From contig JBBHKE010001925.1 in NCBI GenBank assembly GCA_037447655.1, forward strand, positions 126,001 to 190,000: 64,000 nucleotides of DNA, read 5' to 3'. Numbering within the stretch: position 1 is the first letter of the stretch; each line of letters starts with the position of its first letter. Shown here one piece after another: positions 10,963 through 21,849 of the stretch. Below the pieces are notes generated by a model. The model did no database searches. It was not told the origin of the DNA and was given only the letters and a program-made list of their open reading frames with translations. The position numbers were made by a program, and so were the translations under genes. The DNA comes from Zygnema cylindricum (taxonomy: Eukaryota; Streptophyta; Zygnematophyceae; Zygnematales; Zygnemataceae).

Positions 10963-13171
10963 CTATTCACTCAATCCTATTGCATTTCTAGAATAATTCA
11001 ATTTGGGTGCAGGAACAGTCTCAGTAAGCATATCACGAACCATTCTTGCATCTAGCAGACAGCACAATTTGATCACCCTAGAGAACACTTTTTCTCTTAC
11101 AAAGTATAATCGTACATCTATGTGCTTACTCTTGAAGTGGTGACTCGGGTTAGAGGCAATGGCAATGGAAGGATGGTTATCACACCAGATCACCTGTGGC
11201 CCAACTTGCATTTATCGTAGTTCTTGCAACATGGATTTTACCCATAAGAGTTCTTTGAGGGCCGAGCATGCTGCCATATATTCTGACTCCATTGTCGACT
11301 GCGCTGTAACCTTTTGAAGTTTATTGCTCCAACAACATGTTTTGTTCCCAATCTACAAAACGAATCCCGTGGTGGATTTCCTGCTTGGCATGTCGCCATA
11401 GCTTGCATCACTCCACGTTTGCAGCTTCACTTCTCCTCCGCCTAGCGTGAGTTTGAGGTCTTTTGTTCTTGCTAAATATCTTAAGACTCTCCTTGCTGGA
11501 TCAAAATCAGATTTTCTTGGATTCTCTAGATTTTTGCTTAGTACCCCAACTGCTGCAGCAATGTCAGTGCGCGTACAATTCATGAAATATATTAAGCTTC
11601 CCACTATCTGTCTATAAGGTATTAGTTTCATGTGATCATTCTCCCCTGACTGTAAATACTCGCTAAGAATTACACATGGTTCTGTCTCTTCACCCTATAA
11701 TTTTGCCGAAACTCCATTGGAGTTAGACATCCTTTTGAACCCCGCATTCCATACTCATCTAACATGTTTCCAATAGCCTTTTTTTGAGTTAATTTTATTA
11801 CTTTCTTATTTCTGTCCCTCTCTACCTGGATTCCCAGAATATACTTTGCCTCGTCAAGATCTTTCATCTCAAACCATGAGTTTAGAGCAGTTTTGATTTT
11901 GTTAATTTCAACCATTGATTTGCAAATAAATAGTAAATCATCTACATACACCGCTATATATACTATCCTATTTTCACCCTTTAGAACGTAGACAAAGTGA
12001 TCAGAACTTATCCTTTGAAATCCTAAACTGGTCAAGAATTCATCAAGCTTCAGTTTCCATTGCCTATCAGTCGGGTTGCAGGACACGGGTCCGGCTCGTT
12101 AGTGCGAACCGGAGAAATTTTTTCTTCAAAATCAATTCATTCCATTTGATTATAACCCTTTGCCACAAGTTTGGCCTTATATAGTTCAATGGTGTTATCG
12201 GGATTTAACTTCACCTTGAATACCCATTTGCTGTCGATCGCCTTTCGGTATGGAGGAAGTTCCACAAGCTCCCATGTTTGGGCCTCTATGATGGACTTGA
12301 TTTCGTGGTTTGCAGCCTCGATCTAGTGATTCCGCTGTGGTGATGAGAAGGCCTCTTGGATGGTCAAGGGCTCCCTTGAGGCTGTCGAGTAGGCAAAGTG
12401 AGAGGTTGCTTGCAGGCGGCTGGTGGATCTTCTTCCCCTCGGAAATCGTGAGGTTGAGATCGTCGGATGCCGCGCATTGCGCTGATTGCGCTGGTTGCGA
12501 TCCGTGTGTATTGACTGCTCGTTGTCTGGTTGGTACTGAACTGGATGAAGAATTCGGAGAGAGTCTGACTCTGGAGTCATTACGGAGAATGTTGCACTTG
12601 CGGGACAATTTCTTACATGCAATCTAAGATGCATACTCGTGTACTTTTTGCTGCTTTTGTTGTTCTGTCATTTGAAATAAATCTATCGAGTTTAGTTCAT
12701 CTTTGACAATGATGTTTCTTGCTACAACTATTTTTTGCCTCTCAAATACAAAGACTGTGTAACCTTTAGAGTGATCATTATATCCTAACAAAATACGTGG
12801 TAATCCCTTCGGTTCCATTTTCCATCTATCCGTAGATGTATCCAAAATAAAGCATTAACTACCAAAGACTTTGAAATGGCTAACATCTGGTTTGCTACCT
12901 GTCTAGATCTCGTAAGGAGTAGTGTTTACCGATCTTGATGCTATCCTATTTTTAATATAAACTGCACAATTTAGAGCCTCATCCTATAATTTCGGATAAA
13001 CATTTTTATTTGCGAGCATCAACCTAGAGCTCTCCGTGAGAGTTCTTTTTAGTCTTTCCGACACCCCATTTTTTCCCGGTGAATATGGAACAGTCAACAG
13101 ATGACTAATACCTTCCTCGAGTAAAAAGGCTTCAAATTCTTTCGAAGTATATTCACCACCATTGTTCGATC
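10963..13171 (-). pseudogene. Ty1/copia pol remnant (integrase, RT, RNase H)
   Basis: From high to low coordinates the minus strand encodes part of a copia polyprotein. An integrase piece comes first (about 12984-13171; NNGGEYTSKEF, then SPGKNGVSERL containing the last catalytic Glu), followed by the IN C-terminal segment (12624-12845; ILLGYNDHSKGY). A Ser-rich linker follows, then the RT entry (KAIDSKWVFKVK, about 12130-12240), RT from KLDEFLTSLG with an intact YVDD box (about 11945), and RNase H (WSDASYGDMPS, VIWCDNHPSI). Near 12090 the frame jumps from the ISPVR region to the QWKLKLD region, so the central RT domain has been deleted. Stops and frameshifts occur near 11650 and 12850-12980. 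Its 5' side is cut at 13171 by a repeat. It is not functional. Confidence 0.8.
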
Positions 13172-13437
13172 TGTCGAGCGTGCCCGAGAAACACAAGGGA
13201 AGGGCCCGCTGCCCGGAATGGCCAGTCTCGGCATCCTGCAAAGAACCCACCAATGCTAATGCTTCCCATAGTAATGATTATGCCCACTGCTGTCCCCATA
13301 CCGCCAAATAGGCATGCATGCACGGGTAGGGAATAGGGATGAGTGCATGGGAAGGCGAAAAGATCTCCCCTCCCCCTTACCTTCCCCATTAAGCCGGGGA
13401 AAGGGGTTGGGTTCTCGGTAATCGGGTCGGTGCTCCA
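13172..13437. repeat. short TG...CA repeat, copy A
   Basis: It begins TGTCGAGCGTG and ends GGTCGGTGCTCCA. It matches a diverged copy at 16043-16325, with shared blocks aagggaagggccc, gcatgcatgca, gggaaggcgaaaagatctcc and ggttctcggtaatcgggtcg. Copia sequence lies to its left and the 1.18-kb repeat to its right. It may be a short LTR; no target duplication is visible. Confidence 0.6.
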
Positions 13438-13441
13438 ATTT

Positions 13442-14621
13442 TGTGCTTAATCCACAGGAAGTCTATAACATTCGTTCCCTCAAAACCCACTGTTTTGATG
13501 CCAGGAAATTGCAATTTTACTCCGGGAAGTCCCCGTCAAAGCAAAAGAGACTACAAGTGAAGACACAAATGCACTACCTTGTGGACATATAAAAATAAAT
13601 AGGAATGGCTGTTTCAGATTTAACAATATCACCTTGACCGCAGAAATTAAAATATAAGATGGAAGATATAAAAGATGGCGAAGCAAGCTTAACATACCCC
13701 GACAATTTACGATGTCAATGGGAGAAAGGCGAAATCTCTCCTGATGACAGCGTAAATATGTATGGTGCTCCTTCAACCCTCGGTGTCCGCAGCTCAGAAC
13801 CGACTACACTCTTCTTAGTTTCAAGCAGCGAAAAATCCAAAAGTCACCCAAAGGGAAGGCAGTGCCAACCGCCAACCCGAACTATGATTCCCAAAATGGA
13901 CAAATCCAAAACAGAGATGGCAACAGAGTCAAACAACACAAAGATTCTCCAAAAGAAGGTTTGTTGGAATTTCTGAGGGTTTTCACAGGAGACAGTACTG
14001 AAAAGCAACTTGTCTCCTTCGGCCCCAAGTGCCTTATACAGCAAAAGCTTGTCCAGTTTAGGTCCTAAAAGTCAAACCTACGCTATTAGCCAATGAGCGG
14101 CCAGCAACGGCAATCAAACTGACATAAGACAAAATAATGTGTACTACGCTTGGGGCAAAAAGTTGGACCTCTGACTACGGCTAGATCCGCGGCCGGAAGT
14201 TATTATTTGTTCCATAGTTTTTAAGACAAAGTATTAAAAGGACACGGAAGTGCCAAACGTTGACTTAATGTTATAAATTAACCACTGGTCAGCTGAATCT
14301 GAACTGAATTGCTACAGACAGCTGACAGCAAAATCTAGATTACAGTCCGGAAGTCTACGTGGCAATCCACAATGTACCCTCCACTAGGGCTGGTGGAAGC
14401 TAGTACTAGGTGACAGAACTGCGATCTTTCAGACGGCAGAACTTGGTCGTCCAGCCTCCGTTAGGCACGAAACAAAGTGCGTCTTGTTCAGTAGAAGAAA
14501 TACTTCAATCCTTCCGGCGGGTTGCGCTGGCTTCTCCGTAATCTGAGAATAGTACGGGTCGGAAGGGTACGGAAATCCTCGGTAAGATAGAAGTGTGCCT
14601 GAAAAGCACTCGAGCTTGACA
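13442..14621 (-). repeat. 1.18-kb terminal-type repeat, low-coordinate copy
   Basis: It starts TGTGCTTAATCC and ends CTTGACA, giving TG...CA ends, and matches 23479-24645 in the same orientation throughout, with moderate divergence. The two copies bracket the Ty3/gypsy coding region and are best read as its LTRs; this one would be the 3' LTR. A TATAAAAG word lies near 13668. No convincing polypurine tract is visible beside it, so the LTR reading is tentative. Confidence 0.55.
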
Positions 14622-16042
14622 TAAATACGTTAGCAATGTGTAGGTACACGAAAGGAGGCTACAGGTTGCCAAATCCATCAATGCGAAATCACTTAAGAAA
14701 TTGTCCGAAGGCGAGTCTAAGGTTGCAATTATTTCCAAAGCAAACGGTACAACATTTTCGGGTCATGGTACACGAGGCCATACTCTTGGTGCACTTATAT
14801 ACCATGCCGCAAGGTCAGTAATGTTATGCTATACGTTGAAGATACATGGGATTACGTAATTTTTATGATATCCACATTGTGAAACGTTCTTTTCACTCCG
14901 TGGAAACACACAATGTCGACTCGAGAGCCGCTTCAAATACCTCTTTATAGAGAATATGGCAGGCATACATGGAACACTTTGTCGGTGACCACTTGCTTTC
15001 TTACACCTTTCGTTGTAATTACATTGTTAACGATTCCATATTTTGTTGTTTCATCCCCAACATGCGGACAAGAGAACAAATGCACGCCATATGCATAGAT
15101 ACGCTAACCAAAATTCGTACAATGTTTGTATGAGGGCGACGGGTGTTGTTGGTCAAGGCGTTAGTGAATTACGAGATAAAGCAAAAAAAGTAAATAAAGC
15201 GCGACAACATTTAGTATTGTAATAAGCCACACCCTAATCTTTATCCTCAAACAAGAGCAAATATTACTAAATGTCTCACTGAAAGGAGTCACAATAAGGT
15301 TATAGGAATCAACGATAGCTAAATTATCATCAATATGTTGCACCTCGCGTGACTTTCGACAAGAAGGGAAAGGAGTGGTGAAACTTTACATGGTGACGAT
15401 AGTAATCTGGTACTAAACCTCAATAGACTTTCTAAACCTCATCAGCCAATATAGTAGGGGAGTTGTCTACCAATAGCGTGAGGAATGATCCATGAAGTCA
15501 GTGCCCAACTCCCTAAGTAAGGTGTTGGTGTTCATATACAGGAAGGAATCAAACGAAGATCCTCGAAAGGACTATGAATGTAACTTTTCTATGAGCGACT
15601 TGTCCTTTTGGGCGATAAAGCACATTAGGTCAAACCCAGTTTACAAGTCAATCGGACTCCTTCGCTTGGAAGGCTCAAAATAGAGGTATAGTAAAAACGG
15701 GCCCTGAGGGACTAGATTGCTAAAAGAGGTGGCATTGTGGGCCCACAATCAGCAATAAAAGCCTTAGGGAAAGATTACAAACAAGGGAAGTAAAGTACAC
15801 CGTGTACAAAGACCCAGGGGACGAGACGTAGTGTAGTGTTGGTGTTTTACGCCCCTTTGCACCCAAATGGTTTTTCTATCGCAAGTTTTGCAATAATGTT
15901 TCATCATTCTTCATGTAGCCGTTTGGCCAGCACAAACGGAATGAAACTCATAAATTGGATGAACCTATTTATTTTTATGGCAATAAACGTTTCAAAAAAT
16001 TTTCACGGACAATTCGGTGTATTATGTTTCTTTTCTAAAATG
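14622..16042. other. non-coding stretch inside the Ty3-like interval
   Basis: Only short frames and no recognised domain on either strand. It lies between the putative 3' LTR and the second short TG...CA repeat and may be retrotransposon 3' UTR or older inserted sequence. Confidence 0.35.
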
Positions 16043-16325
16043 TGTCGAGCGTGTCTGAGTAACGTAAGGGAAGGGCCCAAAACCCGGAGCAGCCGAAATC
16101 GGAGTCCTGCAAATAGCCCCCAAATGCGAATGCTTCCCAAAATAATAATCATGCCCACTGTTGAACCACATCCCTCCTATAGACATGCATGCAAAGATAG
16201 GAGAGACTCACAGACCAAAAGTACGAATGATTGCACTGGGAAGGCGAAAAGATCTCCCCTCACCCTTCCTTTCCCATTTGGCCGAGAAAGGGATTTGGGT
16301 TCTCGGTAATCGGGTCGGTGCACCA
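16043..16325. repeat. short TG...CA repeat, copy B
   Basis: Diverged copy of 13172-13437, ending GGTCGGTGCACCA. On the minus strand the purine tract aagaggaggggaaa stands directly before it, as a polypurine tract would before an LTR. This competes with the view that the 1.18-kb repeats are the LTRs of the neighbouring element. Confidence 0.55.
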
Positions 16326-16378
16326 ATTTCCCCTCCTCTTAGTCAGCCGTGACTAAGAAAAAGAAATAATTACCCACC

Positions 16379-16780
16379 TCATTCACAATTCCCGCAAAAC
16401 CATGGACTAGGGGATAGAGAGCGTGAGTCACATGAGGAGGGGAGACAAGCTGGGCGCCAATACTGACCATACTGATTGCAAACCAAGATGTCATGCGGCG
16501 GGGAGGACGGGTTGCATGATGAAGAACAGGAAGGAGGATCGGCAAAGTAAGTCAAGTGGAAAGTGGGTTCGTCTTCCAATCCTCGGAGATGGCAAGGGGC
16601 CACATTGATCTTGTTCTCTTTAATTTTTCGACCATCTTTCCCCTCCAAAGTTAGAACTCCCTTGTTTGAGACTTCCACCACTTTCAAAATCACCCGCCCG
16701 GCAGAAATGTCAAGCGTGTCCTTTTTTTGTTGCATTTGATATACAAAGTCTCCTGGCATAAATTGGCGCTGTCTGGGCAC
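16379..16780 (-). CDS. integrase C-terminal region with degenerate PHD finger
   Basis: A 133-codon minus-strand frame carries the end of the Ty3 integrase. Residues 8-60 form the SH3-like tail typical after the integrase core (GDFVYQMQQKKDTLD, then LKVVEVSNKGVLTLEG). Residues 85-132 look like a C4HC3 PHD zinc finger: C85, C89, C101, then the block QYGQYWRPACL with C112, and a closing WFCGNC with C129 and C132. Two expected ligands are replaced, a Cys by Tyr104 and a His by Arg109, each explainable by one base change. PHD fingers commonly bind histone H3 tails, so an intact version could have guided integration; that role is inference. The frame opens at the first Met and is preceded by integrase sequence in other frames. 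Confidence 0.6.
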   Translation of the reverse strand: MPRQRQFMPGDFVYQMQQKKDTLDISAGRVILKVVEVSNKGVLTLEGKDGRKIKENKINVAPCHLRGLEDEPTFHLTYFADPPSCSSSCNPSSPPHDILVCNQYGQYWRPACLPSSCDSRSLSPSPWFCGNCE

Positions 16781-16889
16781 ATAATCTCCGTTTCGGCGCT
16801 AAGAATACCATAATTGATCCCGGTGTGGTGCCGCTTGTAAATTCCACATGGCGAGAGGTATCTCCCGGTGGGAAATTTTGGCATGATCA

Positions 16890-17720
16890 GCGATCATTTT
16901 CTCTACAGTCCCCATGTCATCCATTTATGGTAGGACCACTGCTTGGGCCGAGGCAGGCCCGGGCAGAATGGGATGTCGTCCGAATAAAATGAAGTAAGGG
17001 CTATACGAGTGGAGAGAAGCCTGTCTGCTGAATCGGTATCCCATGGCAATCCAATGCACACTTTTGTCCCACTCTCCCAAGTCCTCTTCAACTGCATATT
17101 TCCGTAGTGACCGCTTCACTGTCTGTACGCACCTCTCGGCCAAACAGTCGACTTGAGGGTGGTCGCAACTGGTAAGTCGATGGTTGATGAGGCATTTCTC
17201 CTACAGATTGGTAAACTCTCCGGCGAATTCTGATCCCTGGTCTGTGAGAACCTCTGCAGGCGCTCCAAATTGTGACAGGACCCTCTGCAAGAAGGCGTCG
17301 GCAATGGACTTGGACTCCTTTCGGGGCAGAACCACAAGCTCTATCCATTTTGAGAAATGTTCAATTAGGGCTAGGACAAAACGATTCCCACGTCTGCTAG
17401 TCGGAAGAGGTCCCAAAAGATCCAAAGACCACCGATAAAACATCCCCGGATGGGAAGAGAATGTAGCTCAGTCCCGCCTTTTTTGTCAAAGAAGGCCTTA
17501 ACTCAATCACATGAAAACCAAATCTATACAATTCGGTTAACTTGGGCCCGCAACCCGTGCCACCAATAGGAACCTGTAACTAGGGAAGTGGTCCGCTTCT
17601 GTCGGAAGTGTCCACATTGCTTATGGAGATTAGTAATCAGAGTTTCTCGATCTGATGGAGGAGGAACCACTTTTCTTGTACCGTCTGACCATTTCCGGAG
17701 GAGAACACCTCGGTCCTATT
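16890..17720 (-). pseudogene. Ty3/gypsy integrase
   Basis: The minus strand shows a zinc-binding segment with LHKQCGHF (about 17610-17640) and, downstream, a YWWHGL segment. The catalytic core lies at about 17200-17443, with the first Asp in SLDLLGPLPTSRRG and the second in VLTDQGSEF. The third acidic residue is in the AERCVQTVKRSLRKY helix (about 17100-17140), and GRHPILPG follows. The spacing fits a D,D-35-E integrase of the chromovirus/gypsy type. Frame changes near 17200 and 17450 and a stop in the linker disrupt it. The PHD-bearing C-terminus follows directly. Confidence 0.8.
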
Positions 17721-17843
17721 CATACGCCGCCATCCGTGTCTGAACTCGGGACAATTGAACTCCAACCAAGTGGGGAAGAGGCGATCCCTGCTGGATGGAT
17801 TGGAGAGCCTCGGAGTCGTTCCAGATGTCTTTCTGTCCGGCTC

Positions 17844-18534
17844 CTATGGGTGTCCTCCCTCAACATCTGCTGCAAAAGTGGACAATGCCCTTCCAGATGG
17901 AGGAAGCCAAATTAAGGCGGAGGATGCTTGAATGGGTCCCAAACTGATTTTCGGGTCTTTGAAATACCGAGCCTCGGTGGAATCCAGTGTAGAAGGATCA
18001 GGGTTTCGGCTAAATCCGTCGGGATTCCCATGGATTTCCCCTGCCCGGTGAAAAATGCGGAAATCATATTCCTGTAGGATAAGCACCCATCTGGCGAGTT
18101 TGCCCGTCAACTTACTATTCTCCATAATCCATTTCAGGAGTTTGGTGGTCGGTGATCAGTGTGAAATGGACCCCGTAGAAATAAGGCCTGAAATGTTGGA
18201 TGGCCCAAACAACTACCAAAACCTCCTAATGGTAACTGCTATAATTTCCCTCAGCTCGGTTGTTGCTCCGGCTGGCGTAAGCCACCACATACTCGGCTCC
18301 AGCGTCGTCAATTTGAGCCAAAACCGCTCCCAATCCAAACATGCTCTAATCAATGTAAAGAAGGAAAGGTCTCTCGTGATCAGGCATCCGGAGCATTAGG
18401 TGCTGCTTCAGGGCATCTTTCAAGAATTGGAAAGCGATCTGATGTTCCTCGACCCACAACCATTCTTGATCTTTCCGCAATAGCTTATTTAGGGGCTGGG
18501 CATGACTACTGAACTCAGGAATAAACCGACGATA
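17844..18534 (-). pseudogene. Ty3/gypsy RNase H
   Basis: After the RT connection segment (RRFIPEFSSHAQPLNKLL), RNase H motifs are readable on the minus strand: FLLYID then GLGAVLAQ, the NRAEGNYSSYH segment, and LITDH. The segment ENSKLTGKLARWVLILQEY and a FRIFHRAGEIHGN-like motif (17844-18125) close the domain. In-frame stops sit after FLLYID, after SSYH and before YRRF, and the frame shifts near 18130. Confidence 0.75.
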
Positions 18535-19507
18535 TTAGTTGGCCAGGCCGAGAAAGGTGCGCAAAGCAAAAATGTCCTGCGGGGGAGGAAGAGCGTCAAG
18601 GGCTGCGACCTTAACCATTTGGGGGCCCACTGTCCCGCGAGTCACCTCATGTCCGAGGTAAATAAGTTTTTGCACCCCAAAAATACCCTTGCCCGGGTGA
18701 CATTTCAAGTCCGCTGCTTGAAGGGCCCGGAGAACGATCTGGATATGCTCCAGGTGTTCTTCAAAAGTCTTAGAGAATATGATCACATTGTCGATGTAGC
18801 ACCTGGCAGAATCGATTACTCGGAACGCTTCATCCATGGCCCATTGGAACTTGGCTGGTGCATTCTTGAGTCCGAAGGGCATATAAATCCACTTATAAAG
18901 TATAAATCCGGCTCAGAATGTCGTTCTCTCCCAGTGTTTTGGTTCCATGGCAATTTGGTTGAATCCATTCTTCATATCTAGTGTGGAGAAGATGGTGGCT
19001 CCGACAAGAGAGTCGATAATCTCTTCCGCGGTTGGCATCGGATAACGGTCAAGAATGGTGGTCGTGTTCAGCATGCGGTAATCCCCACACATTCGAAAAT
19101 CTACAGATTTCCCAGATGAATCCTTCTTACGAGGAAGAACTGTGGGGGAAGCAAACCCGGTAATCCCCACACATTTGAAAATCTACAGTTTTCCCAGATG
19201 AATCCTTCTTACGAGGGAGAACTGTGGGGGAAGCAAACCCATGGAGTCCTGTGCTTTCCTGAACCAACCCGGCGTCTACCAAAGTTTGGACCTTTGTGGT
19301 GATAAACTCTTTCTCCTTGAAGCTGAGAGGATACTGTTTTTGCCAAATTGTTGCGGTTTCGTTGATCAAGTCAATACGAAAAGGGGTTCCTTTGTATATT
19401 CTGACATCTGTTTCTGACCAGGAGAAAACATGATTGTTCTTGGCCAAGAGTTCCGTTAGCTGTTCTTTCTGTTGAGGGTCCAGCTGCTCCCCCATAGTCC
19501 AGTCCAT
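18535..19507 (-). pseudogene. Ty3/gypsy reverse transcriptase
   Basis: Minus-strand RT blocks in order: ETDVRIYKGTPFRIDL, a LVDAGLVQEST segment, FASPTVLPRKKDSSG with CGDYR, STLDMKNGFNQIAM, MPFGLKNAPAKFQ, the active-site box CYIDNVIIFSK, and YLGHEV. Two defects are notable. The box reads YIDN where YIDD is expected, which would abolish polymerase activity. An 82-bp tandem duplication (19076-19157 and 19158-19239) repeats the FASPTVLPRK-to-CGDYR block and shifts the frame. A stop follows ERTTF near 18913. Confidence 0.85.
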
Positions 19508-19799
19508 CTTTCCCTGTTGAACTGCGGCCCAGGCTTTCGGTGGTCTTCTTAGAGATTGATGTCGAATTCTAGCCCACCCTCTGGATCCGCCTCTACTCCT
19601 CCGGATAATACTTTACTGCTGACAACTTTCGCTAAGCTGCCCTTTTTTGAACTATAGTTCCCCCCCACTGAAGAAACTCCTGGGTGTAGAATTTTTCTCC
19701 TCTGTCTCCCCCCCTCTAGCTGCAAAGTGGCTTGCATGGACAACAATTTTGGAGCTTCAAGGTAACTTCTGCGCAATCTGGAGAATGGAGAGTGGAATA

Positions 19800-20944
19800 T
19801 GCAAGAGCGTGTTTTGTAACCCATGTAATGGCATTCAATTCCATGCTCTTCCCGATTAAGCTGCATTTTTCCAGGTCTGATATACCTGGTGCGGCCGTGG
19901 TTCCCAGATGGAATCCCATGGCTTGTTCTCGTTCCGAAATTGTTGGTGTCGTCCAAATTCCTGCCTTGCTATCAAAAATCATCCCTGCTGCTCCTTTTTT
20001 GTAGGCGTGACTGTGAGGAAAAGAAACCAACGTGGAGAGGGCTCGGCGAGGAGATCCGGGTGTGTTACATCGCAAGAAAGGAGGACGATCCGGTTTGGTT
20101 ACAGGTGTGGTTATTCTCCCTTCCACGAGTATTTGCTGTACTGATGTCTGAGGTTCAGGGGTTTGTTTCTCGAACAATTGCCGGAGGACTGGAAGCGGGA
20201 TCATATTGGTCCAATATGGTCGGAGTCTGTGTGCTCGAGATCCCATCTGAGCAGCGTCGAAAACCAAAGGAGCTCCCAAAGTCCGGGTTACTTGTTTCCA
20301 ACTGTCAGCAACATGTTTTCGTTTATCATCCCCGAATGGACGTTCTCCAGGATGTACCCCACTACTATGTCCTGGAGCTTCTGCATCCACGATATTGATT
20401 TAATCATTTGGTAGAAGGTGCGACTACTGCGGTCTTGATGCCCTTTTCCTTGTCCTGCGAGGGAGTATCCCTGACAAGGCCATCCCGCCACAACCAGATC
20501 TATTCTTCCCAGACTTGCTAAATAAGGTGCTATGATGCTATCAACGTACTGGGGAAGACTCCGGTGAGGTTTGGAAATGGAAGACACTGGAAGCAGCTGA
20601 GGATATAGGCGGTGCATTTCATGAAGGCAATGTTCGCTGACAGCTCGAGCTTCTAGTGAAATCTCCACTGCTGTATATGATTCTACCCGATATCTTGCTT
20701 TCAGAACTGCTTCCAGATATCCTGCTTTCAGAACTGCTTTCAGATCGAAACTGATTCCTGAAAATAAAGATAAAATCTGAAGTCCGGTGTCGGTCACTGT
20801 CAATGACACCACTTGTCTATTGAAGTCCTCGTTACCAGTTTTGGTTGGGAAAACATCTAACCAGGTCGTAGAATCTGTTTTCGGTAATAGTAACAAGGCC
20901 GAGAATGTCTGATCTACTCCCCGCCGGAGTTCTGCTACCTGCAA
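19800..20944 (-). pseudogene. DNA (cytosine-5)-methyltransferase carried by the retrotransposon
   Basis: A C5-methyltransferase catalytic domain lies in two overlapping minus-strand frames. First frame (20288-20944): motif I LSLFSGI (residues 58-64, cofactor binding), motif IV AGWPCQGYS with the catalytic Cys at residue 157 (20474-20476), and motif VI ILENV (199-202). Second frame (19716-20390): motif VIII GSRAHRLR (20220-20243), a motif IX block SEREQAMGF (about 19911-19937) and a motif X block LIGKSMELNAITW (about 19821-19859). One frameshift near 20290-20310 separates the halves. A 27-bp in-frame tandem duplication (20689-20742) adds nine residues after motif I. All landmark residues survive, so the domain decayed recently or lay intact in the parent. 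It follows the protease and precedes RT, so it was probably part of the polyprotein. Its proposed role is methylating the element's own DNA. Confidence 0.85.
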
Positions 20945-21057
20945 TAATCTATTTGTCTATTCCCCTTCCCATTGCTTGGAAATCGGGAATTGCTAGATGT
21001 CCTCTGCGATATCTGTAGAACTATCAAACAGTTCCGCCGGAGAGGATGTAGAATACA

Positions 21058-21837
21058 CTAGGTAACAACCAGAAACAGGAACATTTGTTTTCCCCTGGTT
21101 CCATAAATCCAAAGGAACCACCACTTTGGTTCCTTCGGGATTTCAAGGGTCTCGTACGGTGCATTCATCCGGGTCCATGTAACCATTCCCAACAAGATTT
21201 CAAACTGATTCCCTTCCACCACTAAGAAAGGAAGCGCAATTTTCACCTTCTGTTTAGCATCATCGGAGAATTCAATGTCCATGGCTTTGATGTTTCCATG
21301 GACTGGCTGGCTGCCGCTACTTAGCGTGCTTAAGCACATGTTACTTGGGCAGATTTGAGGTCTGAGTTCCTCCGGCATTTTCTGCAATGCTGAAGTGGTG
21401 ATAAGGTTTGGAAGTGCTCCGGTGTCGACCACAGCGTCTTGGTACCCGCCGTACCCATTAAGTTTGAAGTTGCCCGTCCGGTTCAGAATGAGCGCTACGG
21501 ACAAGGTTTTGTAGTCCCTATCCACCATAGGGGTTTTAGGCTCTGCAGACAAATATACCGCCGTGGGTGGTGTCGCCCGGTCGACTTTGTCTTTTCCAGA
21601 ATGAATTTCTTCTCCCAAGGCCTGAATGATGATTTCTTCGGGCAGATTATGGGAGGAGGCGAGGGTCTTGACATGAAATACATATGGCATATGCTGACTA
21701 GTATGACAGAGGCTTGCAGGGAGTACGCCTTGGGGATGGGACGAATCTGTTCCTGATCCTGTTCGTTCTCCTTTCATCCTTCTAAATCGGAACGGGCGGT
21801 GAGTTTTGGGTGCCTCCTCGTCCGGACGTTCCGCCAT
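21058..21837 (-). CDS. Ty3/gypsy aspartic protease region
   Basis: A 259-codon minus-strand frame contains a retropepsin-like domain: AVVDTGALPNLI with the active-site DTGA at residues 138-141, and a second hydrophobic block FEILLGMVTW near residue 210. In family members this domain cuts the polyprotein. The first 100 residues are charged and may be the end of gag. The next frame toward lower coordinates is the methyltransferase. Confidence 0.75.
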   Translation of the reverse strand: MAERPDEEAPKTHRPFRFRRMKGERTGSGTDSSHPQGVLPASLCHTSQHMPYVFHVKTLASSHNLPEEIIIQALGEEIHSGKDKVDRATPPTAVYLSAEPKTPMVDRDYKTLSVALILNRTGNFKLNGYGGYQDAVVDTGALPNLITTSALQKMPEELRPQICPSNMCLSTLSSGSQPVHGNIKAMDIEFSDDAKQKVKIALPFLVVEGNQFEILLGMVTWTRMNAPYETLEIPKEPKWWFLWIYGTRGKQMFLFLVVT

Positions 21838-21849
21838 GAACCGCTCAAA

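Noticed and set aside
13653-13680. A gene promoter at the TATAAAAG word
   Set aside because: It lies inside the 1.18-kb repeat and points opposite to the retrotransposon genes, with no gene downstream.
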